Origin: Alentia gelatinosa
Lineage: Eukaryota > Annelida > Polychaeta > Phyllodocida > Polynoidae
Assembly: GCA_950022655.1 (NCBI GenBank)
Contig: OX465580.1
Span: 1,659,122-1,723,121 of the forward strand
Reading direction: 5' to 3'
DNA length: 64,000 nt
Shown here: piece after piece, positions 11,746 through 22,672 of the stretch
Layout: each line of letters starts with the position of its first letter
How positions within the stretch are numbered: the stretch's first letter is position 1
The notes under the pieces: model-generated
Told to the model about the DNA's origin: nothing
Databases searched by the model: none
The model's input: the letters and a program-made list of their open reading frames with translations, nothing else
Translations under genes and position numbers: made by a program

Positions 11746-12079
11746 AGAGACAAACTCCCCGACGCGCAAACAGATGTTAATCACCCTCAACTTGCAGGTT
11801 GAGATTTATTTCTCCGGAAACCCACATCTTGTTTTGCGCACACAGCCCCATCTAGCGACACTTCCCCGTACTACATCCCCCGTCACCGCAATGCCTTCTG
11901 GGACCGACGCCTCACGTGATCAGGGGCATCATGGGAAGGATCAATAGCACTCAATGACCCCTGAGAGAGACGCCGGGCGCCGCCCCCCGCCGACCGGAAA
12001 GAGCTGCGGTCACTTCCGGTCTACGCGCGGGGCGTGTCGGGAAGCACGGATGCGCACACTTGGCTGCGCAGTGGCGTGC
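11746..12079. promoter_or_regulatory. CpG-rich patch with E-box and ETS-like sites
   Basis: GC- and CpG-rich from about 11880. Contains CACGTGAT (11913-11920), CATCATGGGAAGG (about 11927-11939) and CACTTCCGGT (12011-12020, an ETS-type CCGGAAGTG core in reverse). This combination is typical of housekeeping promoters. No first exon can be assigned, and the 11-bp array begins immediately to the right. Confidence 0.3.
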
Positions 12080-12240
12080 GACGGGCGACGGCTCAACGAC
12101 CGTTCAGCGACCGATCAGCGACACTTTAGCAACAGTGACAGTTTTCTGCAACCGTGAAAATTCGGCGACCGTTTGGCGACTGTTCAGCGACTGTCCAGCG
12201 ACCATTTGGCTACGTTTCGGCGACCATTCAGCAGCAATAG
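12080..12240. repeat. 11-bp satellite, left block
   Basis: Degenerate 11-bp tandem repeat with consensus GACCRTTYAGC, for example GACCGTTCAGC and GACTGTCCAGC. Same family as the larger block at 12965-13940. Confidence 0.85.
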
Positions 12241-12964
12241 GCCTTTTCCCACAGGCTGGTGTAAACCTTATCTGGGTGGTTACGCAATGCCTGCGGCCAA
12301 ACATACCCCTGGCAACGTATTGTTTAGCATTGGATTACTCAGTATATGAGCGTAATACGTTCACGAGACCTGTGTATATCATTTTCAGAGAAATTCCAAT
12401 GATTTTATCGTATTCTATGGTATTCCAGCTCCAATTTGGTGTATCATACATGTATATCACCTCAATGATACTTTAGATATAGCTTAGATGACACAGGGAC
12501 ACCTAAACTGGATACACACTAATACATTGGCAGGACTAGCTATAACATTCTTATCTTTTTCCATGTTCAAACCGAGATAATTATTAACTATGATGTTTGT
12601 TCCAACAATTCAGTCTGTCAAAAAACAATACTCCTGCAATCACACCCACCGTTCACACTCTAGGTGTGATTGCTATATGTCTCTATATGCATACCGCCCC
12701 ACTCGGCCGTGTTTGTCCGAGCGGCCGCGTATCTAGACAGTGGGCCATTAGGTGGCGCTGAACGGCAACACCTGTATTGGGTGCACTGCACGAAAACCAT
12801 CATTTTACATATGTATGCGCCAGGCGTATATAAGTAAGTATTTTGCGTCTACAAGGTGTGAAATACAGCCACTTATGTCGTATATAAGGCCTGGGCGTAT
12901 ATAAATGAAAACAAGTCAATATTCAGCCAATACATGCACTTCAGTGATGGCTATATATTTATCA
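12241..12964. other. Non-satellite segment splitting the 11-bp array
   Basis: About 720 bp of unrelated sequence between two blocks of one satellite. It includes a half copy of element M1 at 12784-12955 and a CTCF-like string CCATTAGGTGGCGCTG near 12746-12761. No gene seen. Confidence 0.6.
12784..12955 (+). mobile_element. MITE-like element M1, half copy
   Basis: Starts with the same CACTGCACGAAAACCATC end as 667-1013 and continues with closely matching sequence, including GCGTATATAAATGAAAACAA, but lacks the right inverted end. The G-rich middle of copy 1 is absent. Confidence 0.7.
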
Positions 12965-13940
12965 GCAATATATATAATTCAACGACAGTCCCTTGACAGT
13001 TTAGCGACCGTTCACTGACCATCCAGCAACCGCCCAGTGACTATTTGGTGACCATTTGGTGATCATTTGGTGACCATTTGGTGACCGTCCAGCAACCATT
13101 CAGTGACTATTTAGCAACTGTTCAGCGACTTTCCTGCGACTGTCCAGCGACCATTCTGCGACAGTTTAGCAACCATCCAGCGACTGTTTGGGGACTGTTC
13201 AGGGACCATTCAGCGACACTTTAGCAACAGTGACAGTTTTCTGCAACCATTCAGTGCCCTTCCCACGACTGTTCTGTCACCAATCAGCGACACCTCAGCG
13301 ACCGTCCAGCGACAGCCTAGCGACTGTTTGACGACAGTTCAGCAACTGTTTGGTGACTGTCCAGTGACCATTCGGCAACTGTCCAGTGACTGTCGAGCGA
13401 CCATTTAGCGACTGTCAAACAACTGTTCAGTGAACGTTTGGTGACTATTCGGTGACCGTTTGGTGACTGTCCTGCAACTGGCCAGCAACCATTCAGTGCC
13501 CATTCGGTGACAGTTCAGCGTCAGTTCAGCGACCGTTTGGTGACCATTTGGTGAATGTCCCAGTGACCATTCAGTAACTGTTCGGCGACCATACAGCAAC
13601 CATTCATCGATGGTCCAGCAACTATTCAGCGACCATTCAGCAACTATTCAGCAACCGTCTAGCAACCATTCAGCGATTATTCAGCGACCATTCAGTGACA
13701 GTTCAGCAACCGTCTAGCAACCATTCAGCGATTATTCAGCAACCATTCAGTGACTGTTCAGCAACCGTACAGCAACCTTTCAGGAATAGTTTTCTGACTG
13801 TTCGGTGACCATCCATTATCCGTTCGCCAACCATTCAGCAACCATTCAACAACAGTCCAGAGACCATTCAGTGACAGTTCAGCGACAGTCGGCCGCTAAA
13901 CAGTCGGTGCATGTCCGACTGTTTAGCGACCGTTGGGCGA
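12965..13940. repeat. 11-bp satellite, main block
   Basis: Around 85-90 degenerate units of GACCATTCAGC type. Units drift between CAGC, TGGT and CAAC endings but keep the 11-bp spacing. The open frames seen here on either strand are artefacts of the repeat. Confidence 0.9.
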
Positions 13941-14230
13941 CGGTGTGACGGCGGCAGATGTCGCAGAGGCTGCGGTCATCGCTGAGTGATTCCCGATCCA
14001 CTGACGCGTGGAGGAAGCAGGCCGCAGTACAAACACGGCCTCCGGAGCGCCATCCGGGGATATGTCGGCCCGGTCCGCCATGTTTTCCTTTAATTAACAT
14101 GTAGTCATTATGGATTATCCTCGTTCGGGGCCGCGCTGCGCAAACACCGCCATATGGTGGCAGCGCGCATGCGTGTAGTCACGTGATTTATCGTACACCT
14201 CGGAGGTGAGGTCAGTCAGGCGGAACGACA
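13941..14230. promoter_or_regulatory. CpG-rich patch with NRF1-like and E-box sites
   Basis: CpG-rich, with GCGCATGCGT at 14165-14174 (the NRF1 palindrome core) and CACGTGA at 14180-14186. The pairing is common in animal housekeeping promoters. No exon is evident on either side, so this is only a candidate. Confidence 0.3.
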
Positions 14231-14560
14231 ACAACAACAGAGGAGGCTGGGACATTGTCCAGCGATGTGAGCGATGTGAGCGATCCCATTACTTGTCATG
14301 CTCTCTTCAAAATATTTGCTCAAAAAGTAGAATAATCCTCCCCAAACGTAACTGATTTTGAAAAAAATATGATATGTGAAACTAGTGCTTTTTTTCCCAA
14401 GATATAGCACAAAATTCGTCTCAAAGAGAGAAAATAACATCACAAAATGATGTATTTTTTCAAATTTGCAAATCAGATGATCTTTGATCTCAAACAACAA
14501 ATCTTTAACTTAAACACATGATGTGTTCAGATTATTTTATAATTGTTTACTCATATTAGT
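14231..14560. other. AT-rich gene-free stretch
   Basis: A 94-codon minus-strand frame exists (14216-14500), but its composition is that of AT-rich non-coding DNA. Nothing else is seen. Confidence 0.4.
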
Positions 14561-14850
14561 TTCTTGCAGCTCGTGGGAAAAGATACCACGTTTTCTTTGT
14601 GTAATAAAATATCATGTTCTCTTTATGAGATATCATAATATCATGTTATATTTGTGAGATAAAATATCATATTATATTTGTGAGATAAAATGTCATGTTC
14701 TCATTGTCAGATATTTTCTTTTTGAGATAAAATATTGTGTTCTTTTTTGTCAGATAAAATACTATGTTCTTTTTATGAAATAAAATACCATGTTCCTTTT
14801 ATGAGATGAAATATCATGTCATATTAGTGAGATAGAAAACCATGTTCCCA
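14561..14850. repeat. AT-rich degenerate repeat, about 30-bp units
   Basis: Repeated GAGATAAAATATCATGTTCT-like units with drifting spacing of roughly 27-33 bp, perhaps ten copies. Confidence 0.75.
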
Positions 14851-15059
14851 TCAGTAACTTTGTTTTGGTTTTTAATAGGATGACATTGAGACAGACAAAG
14901 CTTCCTTTCTGTTGTGACTGGTGACTAGAGATCTACACGTGAATAAATAAACGTTGATATTAGATTTGATGCCTCCCCCCGACTCACTCCAGTGAATTTA
15001 ATCCTCTCCTCATGGGATTTTAATCCATCTCCAACTCTCCAGACAGACTGAGTACTCAA

Positions 15060-15130
15060 AGAGACAATTCTCATTCATCATTAACACTCTAACAAGATGG
15101 CGGCTCTGTCAGGTATCAGGCCAGCCCTGG
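15060..15130 (+). promoter_or_regulatory. Possible YY1-type initiator with mini first exon
   Basis: AAGATGGCGGC at 15094-15104 matches the YY1 element that in many animal genes overlaps the start codon. The ATG at 15096 opens M-A-A-L-S and runs into CAG/GTATCA, a plausible splice donor at 15113. CpG-rich sequence continues to about 15270. Without a downstream plus-strand exon this could be chance. Confidence 0.25.
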
Positions 15131-15589
15131 CGGTGATTTAACACGATTAATAGTCTCGCGATACCCCGCGTGAACAGACGTGAAGGCGCGAGACTCAGCC
15201 TCTTTCTGAGTGTGGTTCAGAACGAGGCTGGTCCTCTGAGAGTCGTGGTCACGGTCGAGTGACTCCGCCAGGCCTCAGTCCGTCTGTCAGATTGTATCGT
15301 CATTCACAGAGAAATGATTTAAATAACCACCATTTTTATAGCGTGTGAGGAATGTTAATAACATTGTTATTATTTATGGGATTCATTGAGTTCTGATATT
15401 CAGAGACACACAAGTAGCACGCATGAAACACAAAGTGCACTCAGTTCGCGAGTCAAGTCAATTATTTGCTTTTTTTAGGAGCGTTTCATGAAGAACTAAT
15501 CAGGATATCACAATAAAAGTGGCAAGAACATAAAAAGAAATGATGTTTTATTTGATCTGTGTTAAAGGTAAACTTTCCTGCTTACTCAC
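15131..15589. other. Gene-free stretch
   Basis: CpG-containing to about 15280, then AT-rich. If the minus-strand gene is real this is part of the intron downstream of its last detected exon. Confidence 0.4.
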
Positions 15590-15850
15590 TGACTACTATC
15601 ATGCGAATACTGTATCCTGAAACCTGCAAATAATTCATCATTTTCCCCACAACATGTCTCTTTGAAGTATCCATCGGTAATCTGCAAATTGAGGATGTTT
15701 ATCTTAACAAAAGTGCGCTTTGGGTTTTCATCTTCCATATTCAGATGAAAGTGATGACCAACACAAAATAACCCGGGCCTTGTGTAGGGGTCGGGATGGT
15801 GAATATTAATAGGATGTATTTGTCTTACCTTATCTGCGAGGTCATGCCAT
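15590..15850 (-). CDS. Candidate internal exon, unrecognised gene
   Basis: A 261-bp open segment of 87 codons. On the minus strand the acceptor is ...TTTTAATTTTGTTTTACAG (T-rich tract ending 15851) and the donor is TCA/GTGAGTAAG (from 15589), both close to consensus. It starts with the last base of a codon and ends with the first two, so it is phase-symmetric. The peptide reads WHDLADKVRQI, later GLFCVGHHFHLN, NPKRTFVKI and GYFKETCCGENDELFAGF, of normal protein composition. I do not recognise the family. Alternatively GTAAGA after GCAGATAAG and an acceptor TTTGCAG near 15677 could cut it into two smaller exons. Phase fits a junction with 25113-25264. Confidence 0.45.
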
Positions 15851-16044
15851 CTGTAAAACAAAATTAAAACATCAATGATCAGTTGAGATACGATCTTAAC
15901 AGTGTGAAGATAGCCTCCCGTGTGTAGAGAGGCGTGAATAACGAGGTGACATTGAGTGGTGGACAATCCTGTAAACAGTGCGGGGTCAGAACCAGGGGGC
16001 TGTTTAATAATAAACGAACCATAATAAGGCTGGACGATAAGAGC

Positions 16045-16344
16045 TTTATCTCACCCCCTGTTATTTCTGTCCCATAGACTTAACATTGGGAACTCGTTCT
16101 CTATACCCCTACAAGTATTTCAGTCTGTTCTCCATGGTTTATATCCTGTGTGTCGTCCATCCTCTTAACGTGTACAGGTTTGAGATAAAAACAGAAAACA
16201 ACTCGTTTTGGTCAAAGTCGTCATTCTCCAACTCGTTTGAATGCTACGTGATATTCACTGGGCTGTCGCCTCGTTCATATCACTCTGCATTAAACTCGTG
16301 GAGAACGACGACTTTGACCAAAACTTGTTGGTTTCTTCTTTAAT
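16045..16344 (+). mobile_element. Hairpin element B1
   Basis: Starts TTTATCTCACCCC, then CCCATAGACTTAACATTGGG, an inner GAGATAAA, then a hairpin with arms of about 60 bp (about 16195-16340). The outer arm is ACTCGTTTTGGTCAAAGTCG and its inverse CGACTTTGACCAAAAC. The tip is near 16256-16275, GC-GACA-GC on the minus strand. Four further copies lie at 21.9, 22.4, 49.1 and 51.5 kb. Confidence 0.75.
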
Positions 16345-16575
16345 CCTGTGAGGGGTGACCATAAGGTGTTTGATAAAGCCGGTCATATGGTGACTGTCAG
16401 ATCGTGAAAAGTGTCGTCACACTTGGACAGTTTCTGATCCTCAAAAAACTGAATAGTGAGTAGACTTTTTAACCAATTACGAGCCCACCGCTAGGGTGTA
16501 TTTAACTGGATGAGTTTTTTAATATAATTTCCACAGGTCTCCGCCCTTAAAGGCCTAAAGGAGACCCAGCCATTG
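16345..16575 (+). repeat. B-tail module, copy 1
   Basis: About 230 bp directly following B1. The same sequence occurs in reverse at 22137-22375 next to B3, in the same relative position, so B plus tail was probably moved or copied as a unit. Landmarks are GGTCATATGGTGACTGTCAG and GGTCTCCGC. Confidence 0.65.
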
Positions 16576-16902
16576 CTTTCCGCCTCGTATCCTACACGGG
16601 TCGTGGCTGGACGAGACAAACCTTTATTAACCCTTTCCCTGCAGCACCCAGTTCCCCAGCTCAGCATTACACGGCAGGCATTGCCAGCATAAACGACCCT
16701 GCTCCGACAGGCACCTGTTTTGGGGAAATAGCAATATCACATGATGTGTCATGTGATTTGAGTAATTTACCTTGGTAACTGATGATATTTTGTTAAACCA
16801 AATCAATGGCCAATATGTCTCTTATACTTTGTCAAGATTTCTTTAAATTCAAACAATTATCTTTCAATTTATTGAATTATGATTATAAGTATCAGTGATG
16901 CC

Positions 16903-17532
16903 TCTAAGATGCCTGGAGGCATCTTCTTGCTGTATCCAGGGGAATACCTGGAGGCATCATGCTGCCGAAGCCAGGGGAATGCCTGGAGGCATCATGCTGC
17001 TGTATCCAGGGGAATGCCTGGAGGCATCATGCTGCTGTATCCAGGGGAATGCCTGGAGGCATCATGCTGCTGTATCCAGGGGAATGCCTGGAGGCATCAT
17101 GCTGCTGTATCCAGGGGAATGCCTGGAGGCATCATGCTGCAGTAGCCAGGGGAATGCCTGGAGGCATCATGCTGCTGTATCCAGGGGAATGCCTGGAGGC
17201 ATCATGCTGCTGTATCCAGGGGAATGCCTGGAGGCATCATGCTGCTGTATCCAGGGGAATGCCTGGAGGCATCATGCTGCTGTAGCCAGGGGAATGCCTG
17301 GAGGCATCATGCTGCTGTATCCAGGGGAATGCCTGGAGGCATCATGCTGCTGTATCCAGGGGTTTGCCTGGAGGCATCATGCTGCTGTATCCAGGGAAAT
17401 GCCTGGAGGCATCATGCTGCTGTATCCAGGGGAATGCCTGGAGGCATCATGCTGCTGTAACCAGGGGAATGCCTGGAGGCATCATGCTGCAGTAGCCAGG
17501 GGAATGCCTGGAGGCATCATGCTGCTGTTACA
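16903..17532. repeat. 35-bp minisatellite, about 18 units
   Basis: Unit ATGCCTGGAGGCATCATGCT plus GCTGTATCCAGGGGA. The start of each unit holds the palindrome-like TGCCTGGAGGCA. The 35-bp period shifts frame every unit, yet all plus frames stay open, including a 214-codon one, because the unit contains no stop. Sharp edges and nesting in the 15993-17596 element. Confidence 0.95.
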
Positions 17533-17596
17533 GGGTTAAATGATACCTGCCAGATGCGAGATTGAGATGGTTCGTTCATTATTAAACAGGCCCCAG

Positions 17597-19566
17597 TGGC
17601 TGAGGCAATTGGCGCTGATACCATTAGCCGTTGTCTGATGGATATTCCGCTGATAAGGGACTGGGTTAAGTGGAGGGTCTCTTATCTGTGTCTGTCATCT
17701 ATTATCTGTGAGTCTGATGTCAGAGACCCGGGGCAGCCTACAGGGCCATTAGAGAATGAACAATACCAGAGTAAGTCAACAAATTACCGCACGTCTCCAG
17801 CCTCCGTTCAGGGCTAGCCAACATTAGCAGGTCAGATTGTGTGGCTGATAAAAAAAACCCCATCATTTTTGTCTTGTAGGTGTTTTTCCAACCGACATGA
17901 GGATTGGCCGTTTTTAGCAGCGACTTCTTGTGATGGGTCAGGAAGTAGCGTCTGTCTCAATGGATCGGCCATTTTGTTTGTTAATAGCTTGTTTCCTCTT
18001 GTTCTCAGGCCTGGTTTACACTTTTACACTTGCAGATTTCTCGGCCCCGATAAAGTTGCTGACCACCACCGACTGGTTTGCATTTTCCTCAAAAATCCTA
18101 CTGATAGAGAAACTAAAAAAATCCCTTTAAGATGACACTAAGGAGGGCGGGGACGCGGCTGCCGAAGATTCCTACAAAAAATTGGCGATTTGGAAAAGCG
18201 GTGACCTAGTTCTATTTGCTTAGTGACTTCCTGTGACACCTCTGACCTAATTCATCCCCCGACAAAATCAACCCGTGTTGAGCACGATGGCCGCCGACAT
18301 CTTTATTTTTTCTGTTTCCACATTAAAAGTGGGCTGAACGTTTTTTTTTTCATATGGTTTCTTTATTGGTCCTATAGCGAATACAATATATATCGTTAAT
18401 ACATATCTTTCCAGATGTTGTCTCTTTCGGGCCAGTAAAGGGGCCTATACCTCAATTGCTAGGTAATTGTTCTTCCTGGTATCTCCATACAAATATCTGT
18501 ACCTAACAATCATCTGTATATTAATAATCTGCCGTTGTTCAGTGGTGGTCGACAGGTTTTTGAATATAGTAGGTAATTATATAAATATTCTCATTTGCAA
18601 ACAGTAAATAAAGTACATGTCTTTGTAAACTATGCATCAGCCCCTACAAGAAGGCGTTAACAGTTACTAATTATTATATACCAGAACGTCCTAAAGCCAT
18701 TATCCACTGGCTGAGGAAAACGGCACTGATTTCATAAGTTCTCTTAAAAGTCGATCAGTGGTGGCCAAAGACTGCACACGGGGATCTAAAAATCAAGAAA
18801 GGTTTGCCTTGTTACTGCCGCATTTAACAGATCCATAGCGACAGAACTGTCCTCTAAATAGAATGACCATCGCGGTGGTGGCCTTATTGTATGATCTATG
18901 AACAATTAATTGGTGCATGTCTGTTTCCATTCACCGATTTGGCGTCGGTGGTTCCCGACTGCAGATCGGTGGTGAGTAGTCGGCCAGTGGAAAATGGCTT
19001 CTGCGTGTACAGCTTACTCCTACCCATGCCGTATTTATGGCTGTACGTCACAGTGTGACGTATGGGGCACAGTATTTAAATGTAGAACCCCACAAGAATT
19101 CCCGGTAAAATTATTGATCAGATATAACTTAATGGTTGATACCTTTTGATCCATTTCTTTAATAAGGTCCGTTTTCATTGGCCGATCTAGAGTCAAGAAC
19201 CACCGACAGACCTTTGACACTGCTGACCCAAAATCAATGCAAACGACCCAGCTCGTGAAATGACCCACGACTTTTTCTGTTTAGATTATGCAATGTGGCA
19301 CCACCCACCAAGTGAAAGCTTGGTCACTGAGTGAAATCTACTACCCTCACCGATTTTTCAATACCGACGCACAGTCAGTGGCACCACCGACAGACTTTCT
19401 GGGCAACTCAATAAAAAAATCTATACCCTTTTCGGGCAGCCAATGGAAACAGGCCTATAGAGAAACAAATTTCAAATCTACAAATCTGATTAATAATTCT
19501 CCACGCATTACCAACGTACAAGGCGAGTCAGCCAGTTTCCTTATAGTACTATAATTTTCACCGCAC
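17597..19566. other. Gene-free stretch, possible old repeats
   Basis: About 2 kb with no convincing exon. ACCACCGAC/GTCGGTGG strings recur (about 18062, 18940, 19199, 19384) in both orientations, suggesting remnants of an old dispersed element. Frames of 60-98 codons here lack splice or codon support. Confidence 0.4.
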
Positions 19567-19962
19567 TATGATTTCTCTAAGTGCCTTGTAGAGACAGTTG
19601 AATCGTGGCCTATGATGTCTCTAAGTGCCTTGCAGAGACAGTTGAATCGTGGCCTATGATTTCTCTAAGTGCCGTGTAGAGACAGTTGAATCGTGGCCTA
19701 TGATTTCTCTAAGTGCCGTGTAGAGACAGTTGAATCGTGGCCTATGATTTCTCTAAGTGCCTTGTAGAGACAGTTGAATCGTGGCCTATGATTTCTCTAA
19801 GTGCCTTGTAGAGACAGTTGAATCGTGGCCTATGATGTCTCTAAGTGCCTTGTAGAGACAGTTGAATCATGGCCTATGATTTCTCTAAGTGCCTTGTAGA
19901 GACAGTTGAATCGTGGCCTATGATTTCTCTAAGTGCCTTGTAGAGACAGTTGAATCATGGCC
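19567..19962. repeat. 44-bp minisatellite, exactly nine units
   Basis: Nine consecutive 44-bp units fill the interval exactly. Unit: TATGATTTCTCTAAGTGCCT then TGTAGAGACAGTTGAATCGT then GGCC. Each contains TCTCTA...TAGAGA, a potential 6-bp stem around a 9-base loop. Few substitutions among units, so it is recent or well homogenised. Confidence 0.97.
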
Positions 19963-20247
19963 GCCCTCTGTGAATTAGCCATTAGTTGGGTCGACCTCCG
20001 CGTGGTGGTGTCAGTGTCGCCCGTCAATGCGTCTCACTTATTTCCGCTGAAGACAAAGACCCGCTGGGCGCGCTCTGGTCGGCCACATCAGGCGGGAGTC
20101 GGATCAACACGCGCCGCCTCCAGTTGTCACAAAGACGGCCGCCGCCACTAATCTCCAGCGGTATTAGCCAATAAGGCCCGGCGCGCGGCGTAATGACAGA
20201 GCAGGGCCGCGTTATGAACATTCCCCGCAATCTTACAATAAAATGAA

Positions 20248-21180
20248 TATAACAAGAGCGATGGCCACAGTGAGTGATAGCAAGAACGAGCGATGGCCAC
20301 AATGAGCGATAGCAAGAACGAGCGATGGCCACAGTGAGCGGTAGCAAGAACGAGAGATGGCCACAACGAGCGATAGCAAGAACGAGCGATGGCCAAAACG
20401 AGCGGTAGCAAGAACGAGCGATGGCCACAATGAGCGATAGCAAGAACGAGCGATGGCCAGAACGAGCGACGGCTACAACGAGCGACGGCAACCATGAACA
20501 ACGGCAACCGTAAACAAAGAGAGAGGGCAACAACGAGAGATGACAACAATGAGAGACCGCAAGAACGCATGATGGCAACAAAGAGTGAGGGCCACAATGA
20601 GCAATAGCAAGAATGAGCGATAGCAAGAACAAGAGATGGCAACAATGAGCGGTAGCAAGAACTAGCGATAGCAAGAACAAGCAACAGCTACAACGAGCGA
20701 GAGCCACAATGAGTGATAAAAAGAACCAGTGATGGCCACAATGAGCGATAGTAAGAATGAGAGATGGCCACAACAATGAGAGACAGCAAGAACAAGTGAT
20801 GGCCACAACGAGCAACGGTCACAACGAGCAACAGCCACAATGAGCGATAGTAACAACGAGCGACTGCAACAACGATCTATGGCCAGAAAAAACGACAGTA
20901 AATAATGAGCGACAGCAACAACGAACGACAGCAACAATGGGCGACAGCAACAACGAATGACAAAGAACGACAGCAATAATGAGCGACAGCAAAAACGGGC
21001 GACAGTAACAATGAGCGACAGCAACAACGAGCGACAGCAACAATGAGTGACAAAAACAAAAAACGACAGTAATAATGAGCGACAGCAACAACGGGCGAAA
21101 GCAACAACGAGTGACAAAAACAAAGAACGACAGCAATAATGAGCGACAGCAGCAACGAGCGACTCCAACAACGAGGCAAG
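20248..21180. repeat. 16-bp satellite, about 58 units
   Basis: Basic unit GCGACAGCAACAACGA. On the left half units alternate as a 32-bp dimer, GCGATGGCCACAATGA followed by GCGATAGCAAGAACGA; on the right the simpler monomer dominates. Long minus-strand frames repeating a 16-residue pattern follow from 3 x 16 = 48 bp and are not genes. Confidence 0.93.
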
Positions 21181-21470
21181 ACCGAGGCAAGTGGTCGTGG
21201 GTGACTTTTAGACCCGTTACCTCCGACTGGGCCCCAAACAGAAGCTTCTAATTTGTCCCCAATCGATCACGGAAGGAGGCGTAGTGAGGGTTTCACCCCC
21301 ACGCCCCTCTACGTGCCCCCTCCCCCCTCTCCACCCCCCTTATCACCCCCCCCCCTCGTGTTCTGACAAAGTCCGCGGCTAGAATACTCCGTTCGCGCGG
21401 CCATTTGTCATGTGACAGCGCCCCCGGTGTCGCGGGAATAGTCGCCGCGGAGATATGATTTATTCATCGT
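21181..21470. other. Gene-free stretch with C-rich run
   Basis: A C-rich run of CCCCCCTCCCCCC type at about 21315-21358, then CpG-containing sequence. No gene seen. Confidence 0.4.
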
Positions 21471-21870
21471 CGACAAGTGAGAAATGTCCGAAAGACACAC
21501 ACAGACAAAGTGTGGGGGGAAGGGAGGGGGGGGGGGTGGGACTTGCCCAAAACACACACAGGGAAAAGAGGGTGAGCGAGAAATGTCCCAAACACACATG
21601 CAGAGAATGGGATAAGGGAGAAATCTCTGAAACACGCAAAACGGGGTGAGAGAGAAATGGCCATATACACAACGGGGTGAGAATTAAATGCCTGAAAAAG
21701 ACATGGAAAGAAGGGAGTAAGAGAAGAAATGCCACCAAAACAGATGCATAATGAGGGGAGAGAGAAATTCCTGAAACACACAAACACAGAACTGGGTGAC
21801 AGAGAAATACCCAAAGTACACATGAAGAGATAAATTGGATGAGAAAAATACCCGAAACACACACGGAGAG
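21471..21870. repeat. Degenerate ~31-bp repeat
   Basis: Repeats of GAGAGAAATGCCCGAAACAC type, roughly 12-13 units of drifting length. The minus-strand frames through it are repeat-derived. A few related units lie at 22660-22735. Confidence 0.75.
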
Positions 21871-22136
21871 ATAAAAGAAACCAACAAGTTTTGGTCAAGT
21901 CGTCGTTCTCCACGAGTTTGATATGAACGAGCCAAAACCATGTGAATGTCTTGTAGAATTCAGATGAGTTAGAGAACAACAACTTTAACCAAAACAAGTT
22001 GCTTTCTGTATTTATCTCACCCCTGCATACACTAAAAGAATGGATGACACACAGGATATAAACCATGGAGAACGGACTGCAATACTTGTAGTGGCATGGA
22101 GAAAGAGTTCCCAAAGTTAAGTCTATGGGACAAAAA
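21871..22136 (-). mobile_element. Hairpin element B2
   Basis: Reverse copy of the B family. Both hairpin arms (GTTTTGGTCAAGTCGTCGTT and the inverse near 21980-22000) are present, but the tip is degenerate (GAACGAGCCAAAACC). It is truncated at its TTATCTCACCCC end, where the B-tail module begins. Confidence 0.65.
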
Positions 22137-22375
22137 CAATGGCAGGGTCTCCTTTAGGCCTTTAAGTGCGGAGACCTGTGGAAATTGTATTAAAAAGCTC
22201 ATCCATCTAAATACACCTTAGCGGTGGGCTCGTAATTGGTTAAAAGGTCTACTCACTATTCAGTTATTTGAGGATCAGAAACTGTGAGGATCATAAAGTG
22301 TGACGACACTTTTCACGATCTGACAGTCACCATATGACCGGCTTTATCAAACACCTTATGGTCACCCGTCACAGG
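22137..22375 (-). repeat. B-tail module, copy 2
   Basis: Reverse complement of 16345-16575, immediately followed by B3 in the matching order. Confidence 0.65.
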
Positions 22376-22672
22376 ATTAAAGAAGAAACTAACAAGTTTT
22401 GGTCAAAGTGGTTGTTCTCCACAAGTTTAATGCAGAGTGATATGAACGAGGCGACAGCCCAGTGAATATCACGTAACATTCAAACGAGTTGGAGAATGAT
22501 GACTTTGACCAAAACGAGTTGCTTTCTGTATTTATCTCCCTCCTGTACACACTAATAGAATGGACAACCCACAGGATATAAACCATAGAGAACGGACTGC
22601 AATACTTGTAGTGGCATGGAGAAAGAGTTCCCAAAGTTAAGTCTATGGGACAAAAACACCAGGGGTGAGATG
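22376..22672 (-). mobile_element. Hairpin element B3
   Basis: Full B copy in reverse. Tip at 22445-22465 reads AACGAGGCGACAGCCCAGTG. It ends in GGGGTGAGAT at 22672. Shares long identical stretches with B2 next door (for example around 22070-22135 and 22575-22655), so the two are recent duplicates. Confidence 0.75.

Larger units (their letters stand above)
15993..17596. mobile_element. 1.6-kb element with inverted ends, nested contents
   Basis: The left end CAGGGGGCTGTTTAATAAT continues AAACGAACCAT. The right end, read in reverse, is CTGGGGCCTGTTTAATAAT then GAACGAACCAT. The two ends are about 30-bp inverted repeats with the same opening as element D. Inside are hairpin element B1, its tail module, about 330 bp of plain sequence and the 35-bp minisatellite. 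No transposase frame is present and no clear target duplication flanks it. It could also be two separate half elements. Confidence 0.5.

Noticed and set aside
20024..21190. Minus-strand frames of 100-263 codons rich in Leu/Ser/Cys, as membrane proteins
   Set aside because: Derived from the 16-bp satellite; 48-bp (16-codon) periodicity in all frames.
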